From contig NZ_JACNYK010000006.1 of the NCBI RefSeq assembly GCF_014692505.1, positions 186,001 to 250,000 on the forward strand: 64,000 bases of DNA. Direction: 5' to 3'. The notes under the pieces are model-generated. The model worked only from the letters and a program-made list of their open reading frames with translations. It was not told the DNA's origin and did no database searches. Origin of the DNA: Sphingobacterium arenae (GTDB taxonomy: Bacteria; Bacteroidota; Bacteroidia; Sphingobacteriales; Sphingobacteriaceae). A program made the translations under genes and the position numbers. Shown here one piece after another: positions 43,426-52,920 of this stretch; within the stretch, counting starts at the first letter, position 1, and every line of letters begins with the position of its first letter.

Positions 43426-44928
43426 ATGACAACTAAATTTTCACTAGTTATCTATATTGCATTACTGGGAATATTTTATTCCTGTAAAAAAGAAAATGAT
43501 ATAGAACGATTGCAGGCGGACTTCGTTGCTGAATCGGAGGTTGTTCGGGTGGGAGAGCCTGTTACTTTTTCAGATATCTCGACAGGGAAAATTACCAAGT
43601 GGAACTGGAAGTTTGAAGGTGGTAACATCGAAGAATCTGTTCTTTCGAGCCCAACGGTGGTGTTCGAACAACCCGGGAATTACGAGGTATCGCTAGAAAT
43701 ATCGGATGGTAGAGGGACTTCACTTCTTACGAAAGAGATTGCTGTTGGTTACAACAGCATTGAGGCCCTATTTGAAGCTGATCAAACCATAATTATACAG
43801 GGCGACGAGGTTAGCTTTACAGATTTATCGGTCGGATTGATTGAAAACTGGAAATGGGAATTTACTTCGGCCGAAGGTGTCGTAATGACATCGACCGAAC
43901 AGCATCCGAAACTTCATTTTAATGAAATCGGCATCTATCAGGCAAAGTTGACGGTAACTAATCCTGATTTCTCGGACGTGGAAATTAAGGAGAACTTTAT
44001 CGAAGTATTAGATGCTAGCAATTTAAGTGTGGATTTCACATCGAGCGCAACGGGCACCTACGAGGGTCAGAGCATAACGTTTACAGCATCTTCGGTAGGG
44101 TCAGTAAACAATTGGCTATGGGAGTTTGAAGGCGGATCACCAGCCACTAGTACGGATGAAAATCCTACCGTTACGTATTCTCGGCCTGGTAGATATAAAG
44201 TGAAGTTAAGCGGAACGAATATCGCCGTAACGAAAGAGAAGGTCAGAGAAGGATACATTTCGGTTGTACCCGGCGATCAACTAGCTGCTTATTTCCCATT
44301 CGGAGGTAATTTGAATGATGTGGGACCCCATAAGTTCGTCCCTACCGTAAAGGGCACGGTTACGAGCGCCGGGATTGATAGAAAAACATATGAGAATAAT
44401 GCAGCTGTGTTTAATGGAAGTAGTGGATTGGTTGTGGCGGATCATGCAGCTATGAATTTTGGAACAAATGATTATTCTGTCTCTGTCTGGGTGAAAACAA
44501 CGTTGACTAGGCGCATGATGATCTGGCAGGAAAGTGGTGATCAAGGTAGTGGAGATAATCAGACGTGGCTACGTCTAGGCGCAAACACAACTAGTCAGCT
44601 CGTCGGATTTGCTACGGAGGATAGTGATGGGGGATCATTCCTCGGTATGAGCGAAGCAGAGAAAGGTAAACTCTATGATAATGTATGGCATCATGTGGTT
44701 GCGACGCGGAGTGGCTTGAAAACAACCGTTTACATTGATGGCGTAAAGGCGAAAGAGGTTACTTCTACTAAAGGAATTAAGAATGTATCCAATGGTGGGG
44801 ACTTTAAGATAGGAATGCAACGAGGGGCGACGAGCGATAGTAACTACTTTGACGGTATGTTAGATGATTTGGTGATTTATAATAAGGCGTTAACTGCGGC
44901 TGAGGTAGCAGCTCTTTATAATTTTTAA
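43426..44928 (+). CDS. PKD-LamG surface lipoprotein, probable glycan-binding protein
   Basis: The 500-residue lipoprotein (signal ending GIFYSC) contains three PKD-like domains at about residues 28-110, 115-195 and 198-285, each with a WxWxF strand such as KWNWKFEGG, NWKWEF and NWLWEFEGG followed by NPTVTYSRPGRYKV-type ends. A LamG/concanavalin-like domain follows (about 290-500), with FNGSSGLVVADH, VWHHVVATRSG and FDGMLDDLVIYNKAL. There are no catalytic motifs. In its place between sialidases it may present or bind sialylated host glycans, like SusE/F-type proteins. Binding is inferred. Confidence 0.85.
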   Translation: MTTKFSLVIYIALLGIFYSCKKENDIERLQADFVAESEVVRVGEPVTFSDISTGKITKWNWKFEGGNIEESVLSSPTVVFEQPGNYEVSLEISDGRGTSLLTKEIAVGYNSIEALFEADQTIIIQGDEVSFTDLSVGLIENWKWEFTSAEGVVMTSTEQHPKLHFNEIGIYQAKLTVTNPDFSDVEIKENFIEVLDASNLSVDFTSSATGTYEGQSITFTASSVGSVNNWLWEFEGGSPATSTDENPTVTYSRPGRYKVKLSGTNIAVTKEKVREGYISVVPGDQLAAYFPFGGNLNDVGPHKFVPTVKGTVTSAGIDRKTYENNAAVFNGSSGLVVADHAAMNFGTNDYSVSVWVKTTLTRRMMIWQESGDQGSGDNQTWLRLGANTTSQLVGFATEDSDGGSFLGMSEAEKGKLYDNVWHHVVATRSGLKTTVYIDGVKAKEVTSTKGIKNVSNGGDFKIGMQRGATSDSNYFDGMLDDLVIYNKALTAAEVAALYNF

Positions 44929-44990
44929 CCACGATAGCTTTGTCCGGGAGTTCTTGCTTCCGGACGGCTTTTAAACAGGGATGCATGATA

Positions 44991-46229
44991 ATGAATAAAA
45001 TACCTATACAGTTTTTTTTGATCCTAATAGGCGTGTTGGTGGGTTTTTCTTCCTGTGAAAAAGAAGGTGTACCAAAGGAGAAACCAGATACTCCATCGAA
45101 CCGTGATTCGCTGGACAATGAATTGTTGGAGGCTCCGCCTACACACACCCAGTTGAAACTCTTCGACGGGGGAACAGAGGAATATCATTCTTATCGGATA
45201 CCATCACTTATCCGGACAGCAACGGGTACATTGATCGCTTTTGCTGAGGGAAGGAAAGGAAATAATCGTGATTATGGAAATATTGATTTAGTATATAAAA
45301 CTTCTAAAGACAATGGAAAAACGTGGTCAGCACTAAAAACTGTTGTCAGCGAAGGGGACGGTACCTGGGGAAATCCGACTGCGGTAGTGGATGAATCCAA
45401 CGGGCGCGTTTGGTTGTTTATGTCTTGGAATAGTGGTTATCATAATCAGTCTGGCACGGATGGCTTTGAAAGAATCGATAGTTGGGGAGAACGAAAAGTA
45501 TTCGCTTCATATAGTGACAACGACGGCAATAGCTGGTCTTCTCCTGTAGACTTAACGTCTACCTTGTTACCCCGTAATTACACATGGGATGCCATGGGAC
45601 CGGGTATTGGAATTCAGAAAACACAAGTGGAGGCCGTAGGAAGATTGATTATTCCGGCGATAGGTAGAAATATTTACAGTGATGACCATGGTCAGACATG
45701 GAAATATCAGCTCTTGGCTTCCGGCACGAGTGAGGGAACGATCATTGAAAAAACCAATGGAGGTTTAATTAGAAACGATAGACCGGTCAGAGCCCAATGG
45801 GAGCTTTCCAAAACAAGAAGGGTAGCAACTGGGACGATATCGAACTTTTCGAACTGGACTTCGGATGTAACCCTTCCTGATCCGGCCAATCAGGCATCCA
45901 TACTGAGGTTTACGTGGAACCGAAATAGGATACTTTTCTTGAATTCTGCGAGTACCACGACGAGAGGTCGGATGTTGGTTAGGTTAAGTTATGACGAAGG
46001 TAAAACTTGGCCTATTGATAGACGAGTTTACGATTCGCTAACCGAACAACAGGCACAAGGCCAAGGGAAAGGCGGGTATTCTAGTATGGTAAAGACTAAA
46101 GATAGTGAGATTGGTGCTTTGATCGAAATTAACGAAAATAGCGGAAGTTCGGAAACTAGTAACCGTTCGATTGATTTTCACAAATTCAATTTGACGTGGG
46201 TATTAAACGGTTCTGCGGAGCCCAAGTAA
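44991..46229 (+). CDS. Exo-alpha-sialidase lipoprotein (second)
   Basis: From the ATG at 44991 the protein has 412 residues with a lipoprotein signal (VGFSSC). It is a BNR propeller with the YRIPSL motif and Asp boxes at SKDNGKTW, SDNDGNSW, SDDHGQTW and SYDEGKTW. The AEGRKGNNRDYGNIDLV segment carries the expected active-site Asp. An ATG at 44985 gives two more residues and cannot be excluded; more upstream codons do not encode signal-like sequence. It differs from the sialidase at 42201 mainly in the second half and probably prefers other linkages or substrates. Confidence 0.9.
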   Translation: MNKIPIQFFLILIGVLVGFSSCEKEGVPKEKPDTPSNRDSLDNELLEAPPTHTQLKLFDGGTEEYHSYRIPSLIRTATGTLIAFAEGRKGNNRDYGNIDLVYKTSKDNGKTWSALKTVVSEGDGTWGNPTAVVDESNGRVWLFMSWNSGYHNQSGTDGFERIDSWGERKVFASYSDNDGNSWSSPVDLTSTLLPRNYTWDAMGPGIGIQKTQVEAVGRLIIPAIGRNIYSDDHGQTWKYQLLASGTSEGTIIEKTNGGLIRNDRPVRAQWELSKTRRVATGTISNFSNWTSDVTLPDPANQASILRFTWNRNRILFLNSASTTTRGRMLVRLSYDEGKTWPIDRRVYDSLTEQQAQGQGKGGYSSMVKTKDSEIGALIEINENSGSSETSNRSIDFHKFNLTWVLNGSAEPK

Positions 46230-46262
46230 TAAATAAATAGTAAATAAGTTAAGTCAACAAAA

Positions 46263-47936
46263 ATGAAGATTAGTGTTTTAGTTAGTGCAGTGTTTTCTTG
46301 TTTTATCTTATCGCTTTTTGCTTTTGCTCCTGCTGATTTCAAAATCTCAAGCGATCAGTTTCAACTGCCGGTATTAAAAAAGAAAGCAAATAACCCCATC
46401 ATCCGAATTAATATTGTCTCCTCTTCGGAAGGTCGTAAGCTGACAGGCATCCGCTTGGATACAGAAGGGACAACAGATCTGAAAGATATCAAAGCAGCTC
46501 GTGTCTACTATTACGGGCAGGATACTCTTCCAGGGAATATGGAAACTACGAAGGCGATATTGGTTTCAACCACAAATAATGTGGGCCGAGAGCTAAGGCT
46601 TGAAAGCGATCAACTTTTAAAAAAAGGGAACAACTATTTCTGGCTTTCTTATGAACTTAATGACGACGCAAACATTTTAAATTTTGTTGACGCTAGCTTG
46701 TTATCTGTTCAAATTGATGGGAAAAACAAGAGAGCCTATAAGAAGGATAATGGAATTAAGCAACGAATTGGGGTTGCCGTTCGGAAGCATAAGCAAGATG
46801 CGGTACATACGTCCAGAATTCCAGGTCTGGCGCAAACAAATAAGGGAACGTTGATAGCAGTATTTGATGCCCGTTACGACAGTGGGCGTGATTTACAGGG
46901 GCATATGGACATTGGCATTCATCGAAGTGAAGATAATGGAAATACATGGGAGCCCATACAGATCGTTATGGATATGGGAGAATGGGGTGGTTTGTCGGAG
47001 AAGTTTAATGGGGTTTCGGATGCGTGTATTCTCGTAGATAAAAATTCCGATGCGATTTATATCGCTGGTTTGTGGATGCACGGAGTGATCAATGCGGAGG
47101 GTAAATGGGTCGAGGATTTAAATGAACAGAGTGATGAGTGGAATCATCAGTGGCGGACGAAAGGTTCTCAGCCCGGATTTGGGGTAAAGCAAACCTCGCA
47201 GTTCCTGATTGTAAAAAGTACCGACGACGGCAAAACTTGGTCAGATCCTATGAATATCACGGAGATGGGGAAGAAGGAAGAATGGTGGTTGTGGGCTCCG
47301 GCGCCGGGCCAAGGAATTACGATGAAAGATGGTACGTTGGTATTCCCAACGCAGGGAAGAGACAAAAACGGCGAAGCTTTTTCAAATATCACCTATAGTA
47401 AAGACGGTGGAAAAACTTGGAAATCCAGCACACCCGCTATAAACGAATCAACGACCGAATGTATGGCTGTCGAGCTTTCCGACGGATCGATTATGTTGAA
47501 TATGAGAGCGAATTCAAATAAAGGACGAATAGATGATTCCAATGGGCGAGCTATTGCTGTCACCAAAGATTTAGGTGAAAATTGGTCTGTGCATCCTACT
47601 TCGCATGGTGCTTTAATTGAGCCTGTTTGTATGGCAAGCATTATTCGCCATGACTATAAAGCCGGCGACAAGTACAAATCTGTCCTTTTATTTTCAAATC
47701 CGGCGTCAAAGACAAAGAGACATAATATGACTATTAAACACAGTTATGACGATGGGATGCAGTGGTCTGGAACCTCCTCCTCTCTATTGTTGGACGAAGT
47801 TAACAGTCGAGGATATTCCTGCTTAACAAGTATAGACAGTGAAACAATTGGAATTCTTTATGAGAGTAGTCAAGCGGATATGGTTTTTCAGGCTATCAAG
47901 CTCAAGGATATCCTGAAAATAGAAACAAAAAAATAA
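46263..47936 (+). CDS. Exo-alpha-sialidase with N-terminal BNR-associated domain (third)
   Basis: The 557-residue protein has a Sec signal ending about FAFAPA and no lipobox, so it is probably periplasmic. Residues 30-170 form a beta-sandwich of the BNR_assoc_N type seen in Bacteroides NanH-like sialidases. The propeller has SRIPGLAQT with the catalytic Arg, AVFDARYDSGRDLQGHMD with the Asp, and Asp boxes SEDNGNTW, STDDGKTW, SKDGGKTW, TKDLGENW and SYDDGMQW. It would release sialic acid from oligosaccharides after import through SusCD, complementing the two lipid-anchored enzymes. Confidence 0.93.
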   Translation: MKISVLVSAVFSCFILSLFAFAPADFKISSDQFQLPVLKKKANNPIIRINIVSSSEGRKLTGIRLDTEGTTDLKDIKAARVYYYGQDTLPGNMETTKAILVSTTNNVGRELRLESDQLLKKGNNYFWLSYELNDDANILNFVDASLLSVQIDGKNKRAYKKDNGIKQRIGVAVRKHKQDAVHTSRIPGLAQTNKGTLIAVFDARYDSGRDLQGHMDIGIHRSEDNGNTWEPIQIVMDMGEWGGLSEKFNGVSDACILVDKNSDAIYIAGLWMHGVINAEGKWVEDLNEQSDEWNHQWRTKGSQPGFGVKQTSQFLIVKSTDDGKTWSDPMNITEMGKKEEWWLWAPAPGQGITMKDGTLVFPTQGRDKNGEAFSNITYSKDGGKTWKSSTPAINESTTECMAVELSDGSIMLNMRANSNKGRIDDSNGRAIAVTKDLGENWSVHPTSHGALIEPVCMASIIRHDYKAGDKYKSVLLFSNPASKTKRHNMTIKHSYDDGMQWSGTSSSLLLDEVNSRGYSCLTSIDSETIGILYESSQADMVFQAIKLKDILKIETKK

Positions 47937-47989
47937 AGAAAAGAGTGCGTGAAATCGTTTTACGCGCTGTGAAATAATAAACGAAGAGA

Positions 47990-48934
47990 ATGATAATGGG
48001 AAAAATTACAGGATTGGTGGCGGCTACTTTTGCGGCCTATCACGAAAATGGTGAAGTTAATGTAGCGATTATTCCGCAGATAGTGGATAAATTAATTGAA
48101 GATGGCGTCTCTGGCGTGTTTGTCTGTGGCACAAACGGGGAGGGGCCTAATCTGACCGTCGAGGAAAGACAGGCAATCGTTGAAACCTATGTGAAAGCGG
48201 CTAATAAGCGGATTAAAGTGATCGTCCACGTTGGGCATAGCTCGATAAAAGAAGCGCGTAAATTAGCTGCACATGCAGAACAGGTGGGGGCAGATGCTTT
48301 CTCTTCGGTCTCAGCTTTTTACTTTAAACCGGCGTCAGTGAAGGCTTTGGTGACAAGCTTAGCCGAAATTGCTTCTGCCGCCCCGAATACACCTTTTTAT
48401 TACTACAATATCCCCCATTTGACAGGCATATCCATGGATATGCTGGAACTCATAAAGCTGGCGGAAGAAATGATCCCTAACTTTGCGGGACTGAAATATA
48501 CGGCGTCTACATTGCATGAATATGAGGCTTGCGTGAACTATAAAGATGGTAAATATGATGTATTGTATGGTTTAGATGAAATGCTTTTAGGAGCATTGGC
48601 TGTAGGGGCGAAAGGAGCGGTGGGAAGTACATATACATTTGCCGCACCATTATATAACAAGGTTATTGAAAATTTTGAAAAGGGAAATATGGAAGAAGCC
48701 CGCAGATTACAAATGGTTTCTATCAAAATGGTTCAGTCTCTGGGTAAATTTTCACCCATTCCAGCGCAGCGCGCTATCGTAGATATGGGCGGTTTTGAAC
48801 TAGGTTCGTGTCGTTTACCATTGATTGGTCTAACATCGGAAGAAAGAAAAAGACTAAAGGAAGATTTGGAAGCAAAAGATTTTTTTAAACAGGTAGATCA
48901 ATGCAGAGAGACAGCTTCTGCGCTAAATTATTAG
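47990..48934 (+). CDS. nanA: N-acetylneuraminate lyase
   Basis: NanA splits Neu5Ac to ManNAc and pyruvate in the cytoplasm. The 314-residue protein is a DapA-type TIM barrel with GVFVCGTNGEGPNLTVEER, FYYYNIPHLTGI with the catalytic Tyr, and FAGLKYTASTLHEYE with the Schiff-base Lys in GLKY. The ATG pair at 47990 and 47996 leaves a two-codon doubt about the start. It is followed after four bases by the nanM-type gene, and is preceded by the three sialidases, so it receives sialic acid released by them. Confidence 0.95.
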   Translation: MIMGKITGLVAATFAAYHENGEVNVAIIPQIVDKLIEDGVSGVFVCGTNGEGPNLTVEERQAIVETYVKAANKRIKVIVHVGHSSIKEARKLAAHAEQVGADAFSSVSAFYFKPASVKALVTSLAEIASAAPNTPFYYYNIPHLTGISMDMLELIKLAEEMIPNFAGLKYTASTLHEYEACVNYKDGKYDVLYGLDEMLLGALAVGAKGAVGSTYTFAAPLYNKVIENFEKGNMEEARRLQMVSIKMVQSLGKFSPIPAQRAIVDMGGFELGSCRLPLIGLTSEERKRLKEDLEAKDFFKQVDQCRETASALNY

Positions 48935-48938
48935 TGCA

Positions 48939-49997
48939 ATGAAATTCTTCTTTTATTTTATAAGTATAATCTTCTATATGACAGTTACATCAGTTTATGC
49001 GCAGATAAATATTTCCTTTAAATGGGACACATTGGCAAATGTGCCCGATGATATCGGTTTTGCGGGTTCTTTTGCAGGAGTATGGAATAATACGTTGATT
49101 GTTGCAGGAGGAGCAAACTTTCCTGATGGAGGTGCTCCCTGGACAGGTTCCAAAAAAGTATGGCATGATCAAATTTTTGCGTTGGATAGCCCGGACGGCG
49201 AATGGAAGGTTATCGGAAATTTACCGACTGCCGTAGGGTACGGTGTCTCGATTACATGTGATAAAGGGTTGATTTTAATCGGTGGGAGCACGCATGAAAA
49301 GCATATAGCTGAGGTACGATTGCTTCAATATGATGGGAAGAATGTTACCTTTAAACATCTCCCTGACTTACCTAAGCCTGTAGCCAATTCGACAGGCGTG
49401 ATCCTGAATAATGTGGTGTATGTATTGGGTGGTACGCTGGATCCTACATCGAAGGAAACGGAGAACAATTTTTGGTCTTTAGACCTCAATAAATCTGCGA
49501 CAACATGGAAAATGCTGGACTCTTGGCCAGGACCTTCGCGGATGCTTGCTATTGCAGGCGTACAGGATGGCGCAATCTATCTATTTAGCGGCACTCACCT
49601 AAAGAATGGTGATCGTGAGTATCTAAAAGATGCCTATAAGTACAAAGTCGGGCGGGGCTGGGAAAGAATTACCGATTTGCCACATGCGATCGTTGCGGCG
49701 CCTAGTCCGGCTTTTGCTGTAGGTAACGACAACTTGGTTGTTTTTGGTGGGGATAACGGTTCACAGATTGGAATAAATCTGAAAAAGGAGAAACATCCGG
49801 GGTTTTCAAAAACTGTTTTGTCGTACAATACAAAACATAATAATTGGACCGAGGTTGGCGCTCAACCCAGTGATGCAGCGGTAACTACACCATTAGTGAT
49901 ATGGAATAACAAAGCTATAATTCCAGGTGGTGAGATAAGCCCCTCGGTGAGAACAACAAAAGTTGTTGTCGCGGAAGCCATTAAAACCTCTGAATAA
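48939..49997 (+). CDS. nanM: Kelch-propeller N-acetylneuraminate epimerase (mutarotase)
   Basis: The 352-residue protein has a Sec signal (ending SVYAQ) and six kelch-like blades, for example NTLIVAGGANFPDG, GLILIGGSTHEKH, NVVYVLGGTLDP and NDNLVVFGGDNGSQ. It matches the cyclically permuted mutarotase/NanM family that turns alpha-Neu5Ac into the beta anomer in the periplasm before transport. The start lies four bases after nanA, so the two are coupled. Its location next to the permease supports the role. Confidence 0.88.
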   Translation: MKFFFYFISIIFYMTVTSVYAQINISFKWDTLANVPDDIGFAGSFAGVWNNTLIVAGGANFPDGGAPWTGSKKVWHDQIFALDSPDGEWKVIGNLPTAVGYGVSITCDKGLILIGGSTHEKHIAEVRLLQYDGKNVTFKHLPDLPKPVANSTGVILNNVVYVLGGTLDPTSKETENNFWSLDLNKSATTWKMLDSWPGPSRMLAIAGVQDGAIYLFSGTHLKNGDREYLKDAYKYKVGRGWERITDLPHAIVAAPSPAFAVGNDNLVVFGGDNGSQIGINLKKEKHPGFSKTVLSYNTKHNNWTEVGAQPSDAAVTTPLVIWNNKAIIPGGEISPSVRTTKVVVAEAIKTSE

Positions 49998-50066
49998 GTG
50001 CGTTTGCGAAAAATGTACATGGCGATTCGCTAATGGTGGCATATTGCCGATTAAACAAATACGCTG

Positions 50067-51308
50067 ATGAAAAATTCAAAATATTACCCTTGGGTCGTTG
50101 TAGGCCTTTTGTGGATTGTTGCATTGCTCAATTACATGGATAGACAGATGTTGGCTACAATGCGACCCAGTATGGAAGCTGACATTGTTGAATTACAATC
50201 GGCTACAAACTTTGGCCATTTAATGGCTGTTTTCTTGTGGATATATGGTTTTATGAGTCCTGTCGCGGGAGGTATAGCGGATAAATTCAATCGAAAATGG
50301 CTAATTGTTGGGAGTTTATTTGTTTGGTCTGGTGTAACTTTTGCCATGGGGTATGCGAATACTTTTCAACAGCTTTATTGGTTAAGAGCTGTCATGGGGG
50401 TAAGCGAGGCACTGTATATTCCTGCCGGACTTTCTCTCATAGCTGATTTTCATCAGGAAAAAACGAGATCCCTAGCTGTAGGTATTCATATGACGGGACT
50501 ATATATGGGGCAGGCGCTTGGAGGTTTTGGTGCGACGGTAGCAGAAGCGTTTACATGGCATACCGCATTTCGTGCCTTTGGGCTTATAGGAATAGTGTAT
50601 GCTATTATCTTGATATTTTTCTTACGAGAAGCTAAATCTTCTGTTAATAGTATAAAGACTGCGCAAGAAAAATTGGAGAAACAACGTCCGTTTGCCTTTA
50701 AAGCATTGGCTATATTGTTTACCAATATTTCCTTTTGGGTTATACTTTTTTATTTTGCCGTGCCAAGCTTACCTGGGTGGGCAACAAAAAACTGGCTTCC
50801 GACACTTTTTGCACAAAATCTAGATATTCCTATGTCTAGTGCGGGACCATTGTCGACGATTACAATTGCTGTTTCGTCCTTTATAGGGGTTATTTGTGGA
50901 GGGATTCTATCCGATACATGGGTACAACGCAATATAAAGGGTAGAATTTATACGAGTGCTATCGGTATAGCTTTAACGATTCCATCGTTATTGCTGTTAG
51001 GTTTTGGTCATTCGCTCTTTCATGTTGTCACTGCAGCCCTTTGCTTTGGATTAGGGTTCGGTATGTTTGATGCGAATAATATGCCCATCTTATGCCAGTT
51101 TGTGTCTTCGAAATATAGAGCAACAGCCTATGGGTTGATGAATATGGTTGGTGTTTTCTCCGGAGCATATATCACGGATTTTCTAGGACGATCTTCGGAT
51201 GCAGGGCATCTAGGGAAAGACTTTGCCACACTCGCAGGAATTGTCGTGATCGCACTGCTGATCCAATTATATTTTCTTCGCCCTAAGGTGAACGATTATG
51301 TAGATTGA
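50067..51308 (+). CDS. MFS permease, probable sialic acid importer
   Basis: The 413-residue protein has twelve hydrophobic segments and MFS signatures, including NYMDRQMLATMRPSME in the first loop, GGIADKFNRKWL between helices 2 and 3, and RAVMGVSEALYIPAG in helix 4. It resembles anion:cation symporters used for sialic acid and hexuronates, including the MFS NanT of Bacteroides. It is the last gene of the locus, 69 bases after nanM, and would bring Neu5Ac across the inner membrane. A small spacer without a clear terminator separates it from the convergent TPR gene. Confidence 0.87.
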   Translation: MKNSKYYPWVVVGLLWIVALLNYMDRQMLATMRPSMEADIVELQSATNFGHLMAVFLWIYGFMSPVAGGIADKFNRKWLIVGSLFVWSGVTFAMGYANTFQQLYWLRAVMGVSEALYIPAGLSLIADFHQEKTRSLAVGIHMTGLYMGQALGGFGATVAEAFTWHTAFRAFGLIGIVYAIILIFFLREAKSSVNSIKTAQEKLEKQRPFAFKALAILFTNISFWVILFYFAVPSLPGWATKNWLPTLFAQNLDIPMSSAGPLSTITIAVSSFIGVICGGILSDTWVQRNIKGRIYTSAIGIALTIPSLLLLGFGHSLFHVVTAALCFGLGFGMFDANNMPILCQFVSSKYRATAYGLMNMVGVFSGAYITDFLGRSSDAGHLGKDFATLAGIVVIALLIQLYFLRPKVNDYVD

Positions 51309-51336
51309 AATGCTTTATTGCCAAAGAGACAATAAG

Positions 51337-52458
51337 CTACTGCCCTTTGTTAAAAAGTTCGGTCCGCAAATCTTGATAGTAAAGTAAGGCTGCTTCGGCA
51401 TTATTAAAGTCGCTCTGTGTCATGTATATCTGTCCCAACTTGTCTATAATGGCAAGTTGAAGTAGTTTGTTTTCTTCCGATTTAGCGAGCTCATCGGCTT
51501 GGAGAAACTCCTTTTTGGCAACATTATAATTCTTCTGGACAAATTTAGAGAACGCGAGCATATATTCAATTTCGGCAAGTTCCTCGTTGAAGTTTTTACT
51601 ATTTGCCAGATCGCGTGCTTGGATTAAAAACCATTGCGCTTCCGTATGCTTATTTTGCAATTGGTAAATCCGTGCCAACGTTTGCCAGGCAATAATCTTT
51701 TGTTCGTATGCTTTTGCGCGGTTCAGTAGGGGGATAGCCTTGCGGATGATGTTGTTCTCAGCAGACCGGTAGTCTTTGTCGTAGGCCTGGATAAGCGCTA
51801 TTTTCAGAAGAGAATTCGCCTGATCGATAATACTTCTCTGTTGAACAGCCATGTTGTAATAAGCTTCCTGAAAATAACCCGCCTGTTGAATATTTTTATC
51901 GTATAAATAGATGTTGGCTAAATTATACTGAATAACGGCTATATCGGATGCGTTTGAAGTTTTCTGTGCGTGTTGAAGGGCGGTTTGCAACAGGCCAAGA
52001 GCTTGGGAGATCGCCCCCTCTTTTAAGGATGATGACGCGTAAGTATGTAGCAAACCATAAGCCGTGTTATAATTACCTCGTTCAACTTCTCGTTCTACTA
52101 GTTCGTTCCACGCCGACGTTGTATTGGGTATGGGCGAAAGCAGGTATTGTACATGCCGCTCGGCACGCGTAGTTTTAAACTCCGCAATCAATTGTTGAAG
52201 GTCGAGGGCTCTGGCGATGCTGTCCTGAAAAGCTGTCTTTTCTTTATAGGAATCCGTCAGGAGCTCTTCGCGGGTTCGGGGAGCAGGAAGTACATATACG
52301 CGAGGACCTACTCCGTCAAAATCCGCATCATACTTATTCACATAGCCTGCTGGATCCAACGCGACGTCGGCCTCCTGCGCTTGAATATGGGGTACGCTTA
52401 GTCCGAAAGCGAACAGCCCTGATATAATATAAAAAATACTCTTTTGATGGAGTGTCAT
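51337..52458 (-). CDS. Secreted tetratricopeptide-repeat protein
   Basis: From the ATG at 52458 the protein has 373 residues and a Sec signal (ending PHIQAQ); an upstream Met 15 codons earlier adds residues that do not fit a signal. The body from about residue 110 is built of TPR-like helix pairs: NYNTAYGLLHTYASSSLKEG, AQWFLIQARDLANSKN and NVAKKEFLQADELAKSEEN. No enzyme domain is visible; the family often forms the sensor part of Bacteroidetes kinases, but here it is free-standing. A TAACTTTG box at 52486-52479 with TTTG 20 bases further gives it a good promoter. Confidence 0.75.
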   Translation of the reverse strand: MTLHQKSIFYIISGLFAFGLSVPHIQAQEADVALDPAGYVNKYDADFDGVGPRVYVLPAPRTREELLTDSYKEKTAFQDSIARALDLQQLIAEFKTTRAERHVQYLLSPIPNTTSAWNELVEREVERGNYNTAYGLLHTYASSSLKEGAISQALGLLQTALQHAQKTSNASDIAVIQYNLANIYLYDKNIQQAGYFQEAYYNMAVQQRSIIDQANSLLKIALIQAYDKDYRSAENNIIRKAIPLLNRAKAYEQKIIAWQTLARIYQLQNKHTEAQWFLIQARDLANSKNFNEELAEIEYMLAFSKFVQKNYNVAKKEFLQADELAKSEENKLLQLAIIDKLGQIYMTQSDFNNAEAALLYYQDLRTELFNKGQ

Positions 52459-52478
52459 ACGCGTTCTTTCCTGTTTTA

Positions 52479-52510
52479 CAAAGTTATAGCCTAATTGGCA
52501 CATTCACAAA
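52479..52510 (-). promoter_or_regulatory. Promoter of the TPR gene
   Basis: On the minus strand TTTG (52510-52507) and TAACTTTG (52486-52479) are 20 bases apart, a Bacteroidetes -33/-7 pattern ending 20 bases before the ATG at 52458. Confidence 0.55.
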
Positions 52511-52624
52511 TGATGATTTTTTGCTTTCCGTCCATTACATTCCTCTTTGTTGGACGTATGCCTGTGCCGCGGGCGGAATGACGCACCGTTGCACTATCCC
52601 ACCTTTAACCACCAAAGTTGCATC

Positions 52625-52683
52625 CGAATGTTTTACAACGGCAGTATCTTATGCTTAGCACGATACTTAATGTAAAACATTCG
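52625..52683. repeat. Large imperfect palindrome (13-bp outer arms)
   Basis: CGAATGTTTTACA (52625-52637) and TGTAAAACATTCG (52671-52683) are perfect inverse complements; inside them AGTATC/GATACT and TGCT/AGCA form further nested arms. The 59-base element could fold into a long hairpin. It lies in the gap between two divergent genes, where a terminator is not expected, so a REP/MITE-like element or structured leader is more likely. Confidence 0.65.
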
Positions 52684-52700
52684 AAGCGAGGAGGTTTTTG

Positions 52701-52724
52701 GTTCTTTTTCACGGGAAAAAGAAC
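52701..52724. repeat. Second perfect palindrome beside the first
   Basis: GTTCTTTTTC (52701-52710) and GAAAAAGAAC (52715-52724) are exact inverse complements around ACGG, 17 bases after the first palindrome. Together with it, this may be one dispersed repeat unit. The rest of the gap 52511-52920 shows nothing else I can name. Confidence 0.55.
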
Positions 52725-52920
52725 ATAAAAAAGTTACACCACAAAATATTTACACAATAAGTCTCTATTTATGCAGTTATTTACAAATGAGATAAATGTT
52801 AACTTAGTAACTTACGGCCGTTAATTTTAACGTCCTTGTTATTTTGTGCTTTGTTTTCAGTATTTTTATGGCAAACAAAATTTTATTGCAAGTTTTGGAT
52901 ACTGAAAAGGATTATTGCAA

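Noticed and set aside
51312..51337. A weak hairpin GCTTTATTG/CAATAAGC between the MFS and TPR genes as a terminator.
   Set aside because: The stem has a bulge, lacks a T tail and runs into the stop codon of the TPR gene.
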